From: Zygnema circumcarinatum
Lineage: Eukaryota > Streptophyta > Zygnematophyceae > Zygnematales > Zygnemataceae
NCBI GenBank assembly: GCA_037447605.1
Contig: CM074805.1
Span: forward strand, 3,651,320 to 3,715,319
Direction of reading: 5' to 3'
DNA: 64,000 bases
Position 1 is the stretch's first letter, and every line of letters starts with the position of its first letter. The position numbers and the translations under genes were made by a program. A model generated the notes under the pieces. It saw only the letters and a list, made by a program, of their open reading frames with translations. It searched no databases and was not told the origin of the DNA. Shown here in pieces: positions 1 to 13,207 of the stretch.

Positions 1-195
1 GGAACATCTTCAGGATCCCTACGTCTTCCGCTGCGCGTACCTCTGAATCCCCCGGATCCTGGCTCTATGCTGCAGGCAGACCCACAGAACCAACCCAACC
101 CTTCATTAGTTTCAGCACGGACGCGCGTGTGGCCGTACAGCACCTGCAGCTAGCTCAGCAGTCTTTGTTCAACCCCACTTATCTTGTGCTACACC
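1..195 (+). repeat. retroelement gag-region fragment, copy 1
   Basis: This stretch is nearly identical to 20517-20709, differing by a few substitutions and 2 bp in length. At the second copy the reading frame continues from a gag-like start (begins MITRSLAKR), so this is the 3' part of a truncated gag region cut by the window edge. Both copies stop at the same point, after the word TTGTGCTACACC, and then enter unrelated sequence. Seen directly; the gag assignment is inferred from the second copy. Confidence 0.75.
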
Positions 196-1826
196 GGTGA
201 CGATTGTTGTGTTGAGTACTGTCCGTACTTTTCATATTTTCCCGTACATGTGTACCTTTATCCGTACGTTTAGTACATTCATATGTACTTTCTGTACCTT
301 AATCCGTACCGTTTTTAAAATAGTATATTCTTTTTGGGGCCGATTTGAATTGCTCAATGCAGTCACGTCACGGGGCACGAAAAAGGGGCATGCCCCCCCC
401 CAAGGGGGGGGGGGCACGTGCCCCTGGGCACGGGTCGGAGGGGGACCGTGCCCCCAACCCTAGTTCAGGCTGATCACCTAACGCGCCGCCGACCGCGTGG
501 AGGGGCCGGGCCGCCTCGCTGACAGGAAACCCACAAACTAAAAACCGCAAACTAGATGGCGTCACCAAAACGGTCCCAGGTCCCCCATTCCGTTCCTCTT
601 CTCCTCCCCCGTCCCGGCGCTGTACCCCCTTTGCACCCCTTCTCCGCCCCGCTATCCGTAGTATTTGGCTCCTGTCTTGTTCCCCTGCGTGCCCCGCAGC
701 CTACGTCAGCAGTTTTTCTCCGTCGCTAAACGACGAAGTCTCCTCGGCTCCAACACGGCAAGTCATCCGCCTCGAGCATATTCTGCGCCTCTTGTCCGTC
801 ACCCCCATGTCACTCTTCCCGTAAAATCCAATCAGGGCCGCCCACGTGTCCCGCCGCCGCGGCGGCTACCCAGAATCGCCAGATACGCCACCAGCATGCG
901 CCGACAAATTTGGCAGTACATCAGCCAATGGAAGCTTGCCACGTCTTCAAACGAATACACGTGGCACGCCACATTTGGTTCCCATTGAAGGAGTCTCTTT
1001 CAAAAAAGGAGCCCCCCAGTCCCCCCCCACCAATAAAAGCAGGGGTCCGTACCGGCTCATCCGTATGGACTGCCGGCCGGCCCGGCCAGCTGTCGGCCGG
1101 CCGAAGCACACGCCCCACGGTGGGCCGGATTCGGACCGTACGGACGGACGGCCGCTTGCGGACCGTCATTGTACGGCGACCAAACCGCTTCCGATTCCGA
1201 CCGCGGTCCGTACGGCCATCCCTGTTTCCCTTCCGTATGGTTCGTACATCGCGACCGCTTAAGAGCCTCCCCCGCCCGCGCTTTTGTCCCCCTCCGTCGT
1301 TGGGCGCCCTCGCGCCCTCTCGCTCCTCGCCCTCTCTCTCCCTATCTCGCTCTCTCTCTCTCTCCCACTCTCTCCCACTCTCTCTCCGGGGGGTGGTCGA
1401 GAAGGAACAGAGGTACATGGACGGAGGGTTGGAGATGTTCTGGAGTTGGGAATGTTCTGCAGGGAGCGGGCTGTACGGCTGGAGACGCGCGGAGTCTCGG
1501 CTTTAGGGTTGGGGTTTTCCTTCGTCTTCGAGGCCTACAGGCGCGCAAATTAGGATGAGGAATGGCTGCGACGCAGAGGTGATAATTACGCGAAGGGCGC
1601 AAGCGAATCGCTTGTTGCATGATGTTGACGTTAAGGTTTCAACACCTGCAAATAGGGCGCCTGGCGAAGCCTTGTCTCGCTAATCAATTAATATTTTCGC
1701 GAAATGTCCTGGAGTTTTTTATGCTCTCGTGGGATTAGGTTCTGATCATCTGCATGGGGATCGGCACCAGTAGTTACATTTACAATTTGGTGTGAGCGCT
1801 TTTTTGCACCTTCTGGATAGGCAGCC
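196..1826. other. intergenic region upstream of the large disordered-protein gene
   Basis: No gene is supported here. It holds GTAC-rich sequence (200-320), G and C runs with inverted GGGGCATGCCCC-type words (385-460), a GC-rich CGGACCGTACGG-type stretch (1060-1260) and a CT microsatellite (1315-1385). A TTTAGGGTT word lies at 1502-1510, about 320 bp before the start codon of the next gene, resembling a plant telo-box in a promoter or 5' UTR. The last ~300 bp are probably 5' UTR. Confidence 0.5.
1315..1386. repeat. CT microsatellite
   Basis: Interrupted CTCTCT/CTCTCC run in the presumed promoter of the following gene. Pyrimidine tracts near the transcription start are common in plants. Confidence 0.8.
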
Positions 1827-4800
1827 ATGGCTAGTAGTAGCAGAGACATGGCGAACATGGACTGCAACTCGGACAGCACTTCCAGAGGTGGGAGCAAATC
1901 AGGCGGGAGCCAGAGAGCGAGAGAGAGGGAGAGAGTTAGAGGAATAGGAGGCTCAATCGGGGACGAGAGAGGGTTAGAGAGCAAGGCCTCAGTCCTGGAG
2001 CCAGGAATCTCGTCAAACAATGTCGCCTCCAAGCCTTTTCTTTTTGGAAACTCGCAGGCAGACTTGGGTTTAGTTCCAAATTCTGCGCACCCCGCTCCTC
2101 AGAGCTCTTCAGGGCCGAAAGAAGGAGTTCCTGGAGCCCCTCCGATCGGAAATAGGCCTGCGCCATCTACTGGAGTCGCTGCTCCTAACAGAGCAGCGGG
2201 TGACTGGACTGAAGCTGTAGCAGCAGCCCTTTCAGCTTACCACGCTTCAGTCACTCCCGACGCTGCTAGCAATGCAGCTGCAGCTCTTCTGCGAGGCGGA
2301 CTGGTCGGAGCAACACCTCCCCGCGGACAAAGTGAATTTGAAGCAAAGAATCGTCACCAGGAATCTGAGCAGGGGAGGGTGGGTGACCGACAGGCCAACA
2401 TTGCTCACCCTGTGACGTTGCCAGTCCAAAAGCAGAGAGGCGGTAGGGCAGCAAAAGCCGGTCCAGGGTCCAGGGGGGGTCCAGGGTCCAGGGGAGGCAC
2501 TGGAGCTCGAGTTCGGAGAGCAAAGGAAAAAGCTGCGGCTGCAGCCGCCGCAGCAGCTGCAGCTGCTGCTCAGCCTGTGGGTTCAGGACAGAGGGAGGGG
2601 GTTCAAGGAGCTTCAAACACTATGCTCCGCCCAGCTGCAGGTTCTCTAGTGGCTGTTGCAGCTGCAAGGGGACAAGCTTTTCCGCAGGGGGGTGTACATA
2701 TGGAGTCTTCTAGAGGGGCTCCTGATCTCGCATTAGGGCTGCTCTCTCAGTGCAGTGTGAAAGGGAAGCGGGGCAGCGTAAACGTGACAGGAAGCGTGGG
2801 TTCTGCTGGTAGCGCCCATTGGCATGGAGGGTCCAGGAGTGCTAATCAGGGGGTTGCAGAGCTGCCGGCTGAGCAGCTGCGGCAGGCAATTGGTGGAGGT
2901 AATGCAGGGGGACGGATGCCGCATCGAAGAATGCTGCAATTGAACGGTGAAAGCGCGCATTTCCAAGGTGAAACTCTCGTCCGCGTCTCTCGGCTGAAAC
3001 TCTGAAGGCAGAAAGGTTGAGAATGAGGTCATGTCTCACATTCGCCAACTCACTGAGTCATGCAGCTCCTTGTTACTCTGTACCTCGGCACCTTTGCAAG
3101 GTATCTCCTTTTCTAGCATTTCTTAGGGGTAGCACCTCGATTCTGTCACCGGAAACACCTTGACGTAAGGGATTTTTGGTATATGTTTGTGAACAGGCTC
3201 TGCCCCCTACGAATTAGAACCTTCTGTGAAGAATGTGAAAGCCGAAGAAGCAAGAAACCTAGGAGCCGCGTATCGGCAGGCTACTTTTCCTGAACAAAGC
3301 ATGTTGCGAAAGGAAGAGATGGAAAGCAGGGATGGAAGGGAGCCTCTGCCACCTATGGCGAATTCTTATGAGAATGGACTGACTCTGAGTGAGTGTACCG
3401 CACCATGCTGCCTTTTTTTCTTGTTGTTATTTCTACTTTTTCGTTTAGGCAGTTAAAACAGTTCTTGCATCGACACGTTATCAGCGAGGGAATTGAGGTT
3501 TAAGAAGACTCCTTAAAGTTTTTGTTTGGTTCCCTTTTCATGCAGGTATGGATGGCTTAGGCAGCAGTAGACCTGTAGATTTAAGCAAGCACACCACCGA
3601 CATTCCCTTTGAAAACCTTTTGGCGGGATATTTTCCCAAACCTGCGCATATGAATCAATCGAAAAGAGACCGAGCAGGACAGGTTGAAGGAGATTCATCA
3701 TCAGGGGTAACCAACCGTCCTGTCCTTGAAATGGGCTCAGAAGTGGAGGTGTTGTAGGGAGAGCTGTACGTCTCCATATTGTAGAGAACGCATGTTCATC
3801 ACTTCTGTTAGAACTCCTTGATTTAAAGGTTTCTAGGCTTGTTTTTGTGGTGTGAATGGGAGTAAAAACCAAGCTCCGCTTTAGAATGATTCAGGCTGTG
3901 TAGAAATCTGGAAGGTTAGTCATAGTTCTGTAATGTCTTCCCCTCTTGACATGCTGAGAACGACTGTATTTCTTCGTGGTTTCTTTGCAGGCTTGGAGTG
4001 TACTTGGACTCATGATGGCCAGTTGGGGACTCAATGGCGTTGCCCCATCTAGCAGCTCACCAATGGAAGGAATGTATTGGAATGGTAATGTTGCAGGCAA
4101 AACTGTTGACTCGGTAAGTCCCCTCTAAAACCTGCCTTTAGAAAACTGGGAACTGGAAACTGGAAACTGGGAACTGGGAATGCAGTTTTAAGGACGGTCC
4201 AAACTGAGGCAGGGTGGGATACGAGCTTTCATGTCAACGAAAAGGAAATTTAGGTCAATTGAAAACTGGTTCAATTGAGTTCCTTCTGTAACGAAGCACT
4301 GGTTTGGGGTCGCAGAGCTATGGAGGGAGAGCCCAACCAAGTCTCCAGTATTCGCCAAGAAAGCAGCCACACATTTTTTCTGTCAACAGTCTTCCGTTAC
4401 TCAGTCTGGAGGATTTTATGGCCAAGCTGGAATGGCCAGGTGGCGAATTTCAATTGGATGCCATGTTGCGGCAAGGCATTATAGAGTCCGGATTGGGGAA
4501 AGAAAGATTTTCAATTGGTGCAGAAAGTTCCGGGTTGGGAGATGCACTGAATGTGGAAGGAGATGAGGGGGCGACGGGAGATAGGCTTATGCATATGCAT
4601 GCTGATGCAGAAGCAGGAAGGGGGGGGGTGGAGAGGGAGGCAGCTAAAGTATATAGTTTAGAGGATGGGCAGAGAGATGTGGATGAGAGGTCGTTGGGTC
4701 GGCAATCACTATTGGAAGGGAGCGGAGGAAAGGTAGATGGAGGGAGATTTGAAGTAAGTGGAAAGATGAACGGCATTGAAGAAGGGAGGAGTCTGTGGTC

Positions 4801-7800
4801 GGATAGCAGCAAGGCGCAGGAAGTGAAGGAAGAGGAGCAAAATACAAGGCTACCTCTCCCGCTCGCCTCTGAGATGAATAGTGCGAATAGAGTAGCCATT
4901 GGGGAGAGTAAGCAGCCGGAGGAGAGGACAAGAGGCATGGCTGGAGGGGCTGAAGATCGATGGGGAAATGCAGAAAGGGATGTCGCAGAAACGGTGGAAG
5001 GAAGGAGTGGGTTGGAAGGGAGAGGGGGCGGGAGGGGAGACGCAGAAGAAGCTGATGTAAGTAGTGGAAATAGTGGTGCTATTCTAGCTGAGGCACGGTC
5101 GCATTCTAGAACAATTGTGGAGGATGAGGAAGTCAAAAGGAAAAGCAGGAGGGCGGATGAAGGGGACGAGAGAGAAACGAAGAAGGGGAGACTGGAGGAG
5201 ACATCAGTCGGAGAGATTGCAGAAGCTCAAAGGGAGCAAAGCATTGCAAAAATGAAAAGTCTTGAGCCTGCAAGGGCAGTTGATTTGGAAGGAATTGAGG
5301 AGGCTGATGAAGGAGGAGGCCCTCCCGCACCTTACGGCAGCAATGCAGGAGTGGATGGGAAGGCAAAGCTGAAAGGGCGGACAATTGGAAGTGGTGCAAA
5401 AGGGTACAAGAAAGAGAAGGAAAGTTCTGCAAGTGAAAAGTCGGGAGGCAGCAAAGAAGTAAGGGGAGCTCCGGCGGAAGGGGCTGGGGCAGGGAAAGAA
5501 TCACATAGAGTCAAGGAACGAACTTTGAAGGAGAGAAGAGAGGCTGCAAAGTTGCGTGTGCAGATGGGAAAGCAGGAGAAGCAGGTGACAGAGGGTTCTC
5601 CTTTGCCTCCCAGCCCTGCCTCTACCTCTCCCCTTGATGCGTCTCCAAGCAACAGTCTCTCTCTCCCTGCTCCCCAGGAGGTGCCTGGAGGCACAACTCA
5701 GACTCGAACAGCAGCTGAGGAAGATGTGGGAGATGTGAGTGACAGGAGTGGGAGTGGAGGCACTGCATCTGCCACAGGTGGAGAGACAACTCCTCCTCCT
5801 GCAGCCGGATTAGCCGGTGAAGGGAGGCCAACTACCACCAGCCGCCCTCCCTCGTCCTCTACCCAAAGCATTGTTTCCTCAGCCATGCCTGCTGTCAACG
5901 GAATCAGCAGCCAACCCCCAGCTTCACTCAATTCTGCGTTACCTTTCGAATCTACTACGGTTGAAACAGAGCAGCAGCAACAGAAGTGGGCTGAAAGGGA
6001 AGGAATGTATGCGAGAATGCTCGCTGTGGGAGACCCCTTGATGCAGGGAGCAGTCCTGGGAGCCCAAACACTCCCTCGTGCTCGCCCCTCTAAAGCTGTT
6101 CCTCGGAGAAAGGCATCTCCCTTCTCTGCAGCCCTTACCGCTGCAAGCAAAGCCTTCAATGCGGGAGGGCTCCCTGCAGGGCCCCGTTCCTCCCCCTCCT
6201 CTGCAGCTTCTGCTTTGGCCCAGTCCTTAGCCTCGGGGACAGGTCTGGGGAAAGGGGGGAAGGAGAGAAAGCATTCAGAAGAGATCAGCAAACTGCGACT
6301 GGATGATCCGAACGATGCGGGCGAGGAAGGGAGCAGTGAACTTGAGGGGGGAAAGGGGACAAGGGGAGGGACAGGAATGCATAGGCGAGCGTTGAGTCTG
6401 AGTAGCATTCCGAGCATTGATCCTGTAAGGGGGCTTTTGGAGCTGTCAAGTGCAGGGAAAGCTCAGCATGCAATGCAGCAATTGGGTTCGGATACTGGGG
6501 GGAAAGCTGCTTCAACTATTTGGCCAGCATTGAGTGGCGATGAAGCCTCTTCTAGGCAGGTGACTGAAGGGACATTGAGTGCTGCGTTAGCAGCTGCAAC
6601 AAGGGCTGCAGCAGGATCATCTCCGGCAGTAGGAGGCAGAGTTTCCCATCCTTCTGAAGGGGGAGTTGCCATCTCTGCTTCAGGAGATAGCAGGCTACCT
6701 CCGCTGAGTCCAGTTCGGAACGACGCATCTCGAAAGCAGAGAACAACGCTGCAGACTCCAAAGGTGAGCAAAGAGATTGAAAGATCAGGTAAGGGGGGGG
6801 GGACCGGGAGAGCGGTAGAATCACGGGAAGGTCAAATGAAGGTGGAAGGAGAAGTAGCTTTGACTTCGTATAAAGATGGGGATAAAGAGGTGGCCCTTGA
6901 GGCCCTGCTTGCGTCGATAGCTTCAAGAGTGACAGCTATAGAGGGGAATAGGAGCAGTGCAGATGAGGGGGGGACGAGCATATTGGAGAAAGGGGCTGAA
7001 GCCGTGAAGAATGAAGAAGGACGGGAGACTCAGTTGAAGGGAGAGGTGAGTGAAGGTTTTGCGATTAGGCAAGCTTCACAGAAAAATGGCTTCGAAGGGA
7101 CAGGGGGTAGTGGAGGAGAGGTCAATAAGGCAGGTGCTGCAGGGAAAGTTTCCGTAAAAAATGAGGGCATTGAAGTTCTTGCTGAGTATGCACTGGAAAT
7201 AGAGGGCACGGAAAGTGCCGGCAATTTGGATCAGAAAGGCACCGAAAAGAAAGGAGAGCAAAGAAGAGACCAAGGAACATCGATAGCCACATATGATGCC
7301 GAAACTGACTCGCACCAAGGTGAGGGTGTACAGAAGAATGGAGCTGAGCCTGGGCAGGAAAATGTTCCAAGTGGTGGAACTGTTGAAAATAAAGAAGCTG
7401 CTTTGGCAGAAAGCCAAGAACGAACTGTAGAGCGTGCACTGCTGCAAGAAGAAGGAACTTCCAGAAAACGAATGAGAATGCGAGTAGGGGAGAGTGGGAG
7501 GTCTGGTAGTCGTGGATTGGGCAAGGTGAAGGATGTGGCGGAGTCACCAGATGGAGAGAGTGGGGAGCAAAGCACGAACGGGAACAGTACAAAGAATGGT
7601 GAGCCTTGGGTCAAACGATTCAAAGCCACAAAAGAGGATGGAGTGAACGTGAAAGCGGAAGCCATAGAGAAGCAGAGGTCAGCGTTTGTTGGGCAAAGTG
7701 ATAGCGTTGTGCGGAGTGGGAGTGAGCCCGAGAAGCGAGGCGAAGGGGGAGAGGATGAGAGAGGTGGGACAGCACTCGCGAGCATTAAGAAAGAACCCGT

Positions 7801-9264
7801 GGAAGGGAGGGAGGCTGGCAATGGAAAGGCCAGTCATGAGGGAAGAAGCAGTCTGGCCACAAAAGGCAATGATTCGATGAGTGATGAGAGCGACCTTGAG
7901 ATGGACGATGACTCAGGTGAGCCTTTGCTGTTACGGAACAGAACACTGCAGATAATGGACATTTCAGTTTTTTCCTTCTCTATCATAAACCTTGACTTGC
8001 TGTGTCCGGCCAAAGTTGAGGCATGCTATAAGCGGGGAGGCGAGTGGAGTGCAAGGGGAGCTGCTTGCTACACCTTCCTTCTTCTGATCTTGACCTGCAA
8101 TGGGAGGGGTATTTTGATTCTGCAGATGCCATGTCTCCTGGGGCAGCGGCAGCAGCTCTTATGTTGTGCAGCCTCTCTGGGGGGCATGTGGGCTTACGCG
8201 TGCTGGAAGAGAGGGAGAGTGAGAAGATGAAGGCATCGAAACCACTGCACGTGCGCGGTAAGGGTGGATCGCAGAGTGGAAGCAGAGCTGCTGTCAAGGT
8301 CGGTAGTCCGCGCACAGAGCGACCAAAAAGTATTCAGGAAGTGAAAGTGAAGCATGGAAGAGATGACAATGCTGGAACGAGCTCTGCTCAGAAAGATCGC
8401 GGGAAAGCAGCAGGTGCTAGATCGAAACAGGAGGCAGGCAAAGCAGTAACCCCTCGGAAGAGAGCTGAAAGAGGGGGTGCAGCAGCTGGGAGTGAGGGAG
8501 GAAAATTTGGGAGCGGTTCTGCGAAGGAAGACGCTCTGCCCCTCGGCAGTGTGGTAGTGAAGGGGACGGCTACCAAACGACCCCCTTCACCACTTCCTTC
8601 GAAAGGATATGCTGTGGGAGAGGCAAAGGGAGTGCTCCCTCCCAACGTGTCAAGTTTAAGGATGCGACCTCCATCTCCGTCGACCAAGGCGCCGCCATCA
8701 CCTCAGAGCAGAGAGAAAAGGCTTTCATTGGATGCAAGTCGAGACGACAGTCAGGAGTCGGGTCCGGTTGCAAAAGGAAGAGTGAGAAAAAGAGGAGGAG
8801 GTGGGTTGAAGGGGCAGACCACGGGGAGGTGTGGGGATGCGGAACGAATGGAGGGACCGGTTGGAGCATTAGGAGGGGAGAGGGCGAGTTTGGAAATGAG
8901 AGGGAAGGGGCAGGAGGAGGAGGCAGAAGAGGAGGACGTGACAAGACATCGGATGGCAGGGGAGGAGGGAAATGGTAGGGTTAAAGGTGATGGGGAGGTG
9001 AAAAGAGACGAGAACGTGCATGGTGGAGGGGAAGATTCCAAGGAAATGAGAAGGCGGAAAAAGCGGCGAGAAGATGATCAAGGGTTGTCAGGGAAGGGGG
9101 TGGGAGGAATTAGAGGAGATGGAGGAGAGAAGAGGGGAGAAAGGAAAGGACAGCAGGAGAGTTCTGAAGGCAATGAAGAAAGACTGCACCCTGGCGTTAA
9201 GGTCAGAAGACTTTCATCCATAGAGCTTGCGAGTAGGATGGGACACGGCAAAGCAGGGAAGTGA
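1827..9264 (+). CDS. very large low-complexity charged protein, unknown function (six exons)
   Basis: I do not recognise the family. Phase-consistent exons are 1827-2967, 3197-3388, 3546-3748 (or an equally in-frame donor after 3706), 3991-4113, 4316-7916 and 8126-9264, giving about 2132 residues. The start codon has a good context (GCAGCCATGGCT). The protein is dominated by Lys, Glu, Arg, Gly and Ser, with a run of about 14 alanines near residue 240 and many short basic clusters, which suggests an intrinsically disordered, probably nuclear protein. More ordered pieces are the short exon 4 peptide (LGLMMASWGLNG) and the following SVNSLPLLSLEDFMAKLEWP segment, and the start of exon 6 (AMSPGAAAAALMLCSLSGG). 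No enzymatic motif or zinc finger is visible. The long uninterrupted exon 5 (3.6 kb) is open throughout, which argues for a real coding region despite its composition. Confidence 0.72.
4137..4179 (+). repeat. short tandem repeat in an intron (GGAACTGGAAACTG type)
   Basis: Seven- to eight-base units of the type AACTGGG/AACTGGA repeat in the intron between exons 4 and 5 of the preceding gene model. No function is visible. Confidence 0.7.
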
Positions 9265-10194
9265 TGGTGTGGGTTCCCCCTTCCCTTTGCAGACCAGTGT
9301 GAACCGCATTCGAAGCTCCTGATTGGGAGCTTACCACCTCAGATCAAACCACCTCTAATTTTGGCAGGACATTGCTTAGGCTGCTGTAGGTTCATTCGTG
9401 ATTGTCAGGCTAGCTTTCTTTTCCTGTTCGTGAGGTTCAGTTTGTGTATATAAATGGCCTCAACATCGGGTACCTATTCCGATCTCACTTGTTCTGTTCC
9501 TACGGCGGTTGTGAATGTTCTATGCTACTGTAACTCATCAAGTTAAATTGTGAAAGTGGCTCTGCACAAAATGGATGTGGAGCGCAATGTCAGCATAAGG
9601 CCATTCTTTTATTCTCAATGCTATTCACTCATTCGTGCACGTCAAAACTCTCCTTGTTTGTTTTGTATCTCCTCACCCTTTTGCTTTTGGGCAGCAATTT
9701 TAACGCCTATCTTGTACATGAGAGTGCTGCATGTGATGTATGGGTTGTATGGCACGTGTGGATGTATGGTTGCATGATACAACCGATTGTAGTTGCACAC
9801 GAAAATAGCATGTTACTCGTTTTTTTTTTTTTTTCCCCTCCACTTATGTTTGTCTTTTACTGTTTCATTCTAGAAAGAAAAAAAAAGAAAGAAAGTCCGA
9901 TGTCGTTTTGAAAGTACCGTATACAGTCAGGAAGATGTCAATGTTCCGACATCCGGACCAGTGCTCACTGAAACTGTTCAGGCGCAAAACTTTCGCGAAA
10001 TCAGTTCCTATGTCGGCTATGTGCAGTAAAAGTGTTCAGCTCCGCGAGACTGTATGCGACTTCGCGGTTTTCGAGGCGTATCGTTTCTCAAGCCAATTGC
10101 TTCTGTTTCAGACGCGGCCTCAAGAGGAAGAAATGTTGAAAGAGTGGAGGCAGCAGCCAGCAGTGCAGCCATGCTGCAAACCTACCTTTCAACC
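9265..10194. other. convergent intergenic region, no gene seen
   Basis: This lies between the 3' ends of two convergent genes. It contains a T-run (9819-9834) and an A/AG-rich stretch (9873-9894). Likely 3' UTRs and poly(A) signals of both genes; no further feature is supported. Confidence 0.5.
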
Positions 10195-12453
10195 TTACGC
10201 TGCTCCAAAGATAGGCGGCCCCGCTGGCAGGGTCGGGGCCGTCTCTGGGCGCACAATTTTAAGGAGGGGATGTTGAAAATCCGCGTGGCCTTCCCGCGCT
10301 TCGCAGCGTTCGCACATGTCAAAGTCGGGACAGATTGTGCAGCGATAGCGGATGCCTACAATGGGGAAAGTCCTGTTCACGCGGTAGACACAGTCAGTTC
10401 GGCGCTGCTTTCAACAAGTGACTGCAAGTGAGAGAGCTACACAGTTGCTTAGCTGCACAGACGAGAAGACGCGGAGTTCAGCGCAGGTTTAGAGACGAGA
10501 TGAGACTTACCCGCAGACATCGCATTTGACTCCCATGTGGACGAACCCTCTCCGGGACCAAAGGGCGAGATTGCGACCATAGAGATGCATTTTGGAGGTG
10601 TCGATGCGAAGCATGAGATGGTCGTGATAATGAATGGGCCCCAAAAGGGAGTGCTTATCGGGGCAGCATTTTTCGCAGAGGTCATAGTCAGGGCACACCG
10701 TACACCTGTACTGCAGTGCTCCGACTCTCACCCTCTCATAGCAGCCATCACAGGTGTACGCTACAGCAGCCGGTGGAGCGGTCCACATGGAAGGAGGAGA
10801 AGCTGTTGAGCTGCCTCCTTCTGTCGGCCGCCCAGAAAATAACTGTGACACCAGGGAGCCGAAAAAGTCCCCTTTGGTTTGAGCCTCTTTCATCTTCTTG
10901 GAGATGGCCGCCATGGCTGCTTCTTCCACAGCTCCTGTGCTGGTTGCTAAGTACCACTGCACTGTCACTCGCACAGGATAGCGCTCATCTCGGCGGTATC
11001 GTGAAAGCAGCCATGGGTGTGGAAAGAGCCCCTGAGCTTCACCAACGCTCACTATGGCTGGCTCAACTGTTCCATCTGCAGACATCGCAAGGAAGCCATC
11101 GTCTATGGCGGAAGGAGTAAGCGCAGGAGAGGAGAGCGCAGAGAAGGCGAAGAACTGCGAACTTGAAGGTGCATTAGAATGGTTCGCCCCAAACGCTGCA
11201 GGGCTAGCAGAAGCGGTTCCGAATAAGCTGCAGCTTGGAGAAGAAGAAGACGAAGGCGAAACTCCAAAGGCTGGAGAAGGAGCGCTGCCTAATGAGAAGC
11301 AACTCGAAGCAAAAGTTGGGGCGGAAAACGGATTGTTTGATGCTGGCGACGAACACGGATAGACGGGGTTATGCGCTTTTGTAAGAGGCACCTGCACACA
11401 GATTCACAGAAAGAGTTCACGTCTCTCAGATCGGTCCTGAATAATGGAAATTTGAAGTGTTTATATTATTGATTAGGAAGTTCCTGTTACTCTTAATCAC
11501 CTACCTGTATGACGAGAACAACATTCTGGCGGCGCTCTTCTGAAGTCATCACGCCCTCCGCAAATACTCCGCGCTGCAGTCGGTCGCTTTCCAGGCGTAT
11601 TCCAACAAAGGGACATTTCAAACCGTGGGCATTGTGCCATAGGCGCTTGTCTGCTCCTGCAAAAGCACACACACACAAAACTCAAGCAAAAGGTCTGTGA
11701 AGATATCAAATTGTCTCCTCGGAGAACCTCTCCACTATCAAGTGCGCGGCCGTTCGGATTGTAGCGTAAGAAACTGCACGTTTATGCTGATTCCATAACG
11801 AGCAAATACTTACCTTGTGCCGCAGTTAAAATCTGAACACTGCTCCCGTGCGCCGTAACCAAAATTACTAATACCGCTGCGTTTTCCTGCTCCAAGGAAG
11901 TTCCAAAAGCATGCAGCTCGAGGTTGAACACAGTCTTCTCATTCGCAGATTTCCCCACTGGAAGGAGCGCTGCCTGTGAAGTGACGACAGCGTGGGAGTC
12001 TCTCGTCGGAGCGAGCAGGCCGTGCTGCTGAAACGGAGCTACATTCTTGATGTTGCGCAGAACTTCGTTCAAGGGAACAGAACGCAGCTCACCAGGTCTA
12101 TTCAAAGGAGATGAGACGAAACGAGAGTAGGCATCGAACGGGTTCAAAAAAATAGGGTTCCCAATATCGAAAACTAGGGGAATGCTCGCCATGGGAACGT
12201 CCCACGAAAAATCAGCAAAGTTAGGATTTCGGATGAGGGGCATGCGGAAACCATCCGCAACCACTGATAAGTTTCCAAGGAAAGGGCCAAAATTCGAAAA
12301 CTTGAAGCGCCCGCAGTCCTCCCACGAAGTGTTGGTTATTTGCAAACCGTATTTCGCCGCCATAGCCTGCGCTTCTGCATCTTGATACAGGCTTGACGCC
12401 CTTTGGAAAGCTTCTGTTCGCTGACAATAAAGAGGAGTAGAGCCGCCTCCCAT
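10195..12453 (-). CDS. protein with two ZZ-type zinc fingers (four exons)
   Basis: Exons on the minus strand are 12453-11814, 11656-11505, 11391-10511 and 10372-10195, all joined in frame, giving 616 residues. The C-terminal quarter has two ZZ fingers. The first is near residues 470-520, with CDGC followed by YRCTVCPDYDLCEKC. The second is near 551-600, with CDVC, then IRYRCTICPDFDMCERC and a His-containing tail (HADFQHP). The ZZ2 domain is split by the last intron, and only the acceptor at 10373 restores a canonical finger. The N-terminal half is unrecognised but looks folded, with hydrophobic stretches such as AAVLVILVTAHGSSVQ. A Ser/Ala/Pro-rich linker follows near the start of exon 3. ZZ fingers usually bind peptides (histone tails, N-degrons or SUMO). 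I infer a scaffold or adaptor role only. The start was chosen as the ATG at 12453; the frame is open further upstream without a better ATG. Confidence 0.8.
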
Positions 12454-13090
12454 GAGTGCGAGAGACGCCAACAACTCGCCGCTAAGTACCCTCCGCGCGT
12501 GCGATAACGGGAAACCGGAGCTGCCTGTAGGGATTGTGTCTCTTTTCCTCCACACCTTCGTGCTGCCTCTCTCCCTCCCCCCCTCCCCCTTCTCTCCCTC
12601 TCCCTCTCCTCCGCCACGGCCCCCAGGCGGCTCCCCGCGCTTTGTAGCCGGAGAGAGGGTGCCCCTGCGCCGCTGAAGGGCGAGGACTGTACAGCCAGAT
12701 GGCAGGCGCTGACTGGTTCACGTCGGTTGCGTGCTATCCACGCAATGACTTGCCGTGCACTGCACGCCGCCGGGTCAAAGAGGAATCTAACTGCCAATGA
12801 CGCACTGCCACGTTTACATCCACGTGGACAGCAAGGACATCCACGTGGTGGAATCACGCCGTCGACCAATCCTGACTCAGAGCGCGTCGGGGCGAATCAG
12901 CGGCAGCCACGTCATCCAGCTCCTATCGCAGCCAGCGAGGACGAGCCGGTAACCCGGCGGGCCGTTGACCGTTGACTGCAGCCCGCCGTCCGTACACTCA
13001 GCAGCTGCGGCCGGGCGGAAGCATTGTCGTATTCGCGGGCGGGTGGACTGCGGTTGATCAAGTCGACTTTTCGTACTGTTCGGGTCGGTA
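12454..13090. other. upstream region of the ZZ-finger gene
   Basis: It contains a pyrimidine tract (12566-12612) directly upstream of the ZZ gene start on its strand, followed by CACGTGG/CCACGT words (12819-12846), which resemble plant G-box cores. No coding region is supported. Confidence 0.4.
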
Positions 13091-13207
13091 CAGTAGGGGG
13101 TCCTCATATTTTCCACCCTGGTTCCGGGCAAAAAGAGGCGAAAATATTAAATTTGCATATATAAGGTTCGTGTTACGAATAGACGGGCGGTATTATGTTA
13201 GAGTTCA

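Noticed and set aside
4450-5136. 228-codon minus-strand frame opposite the large disordered-protein gene
   Set aside because: It mirrors the purine-rich coding strand of exon 5; low-complexity Ser/Pro/Leu translation with no motif.
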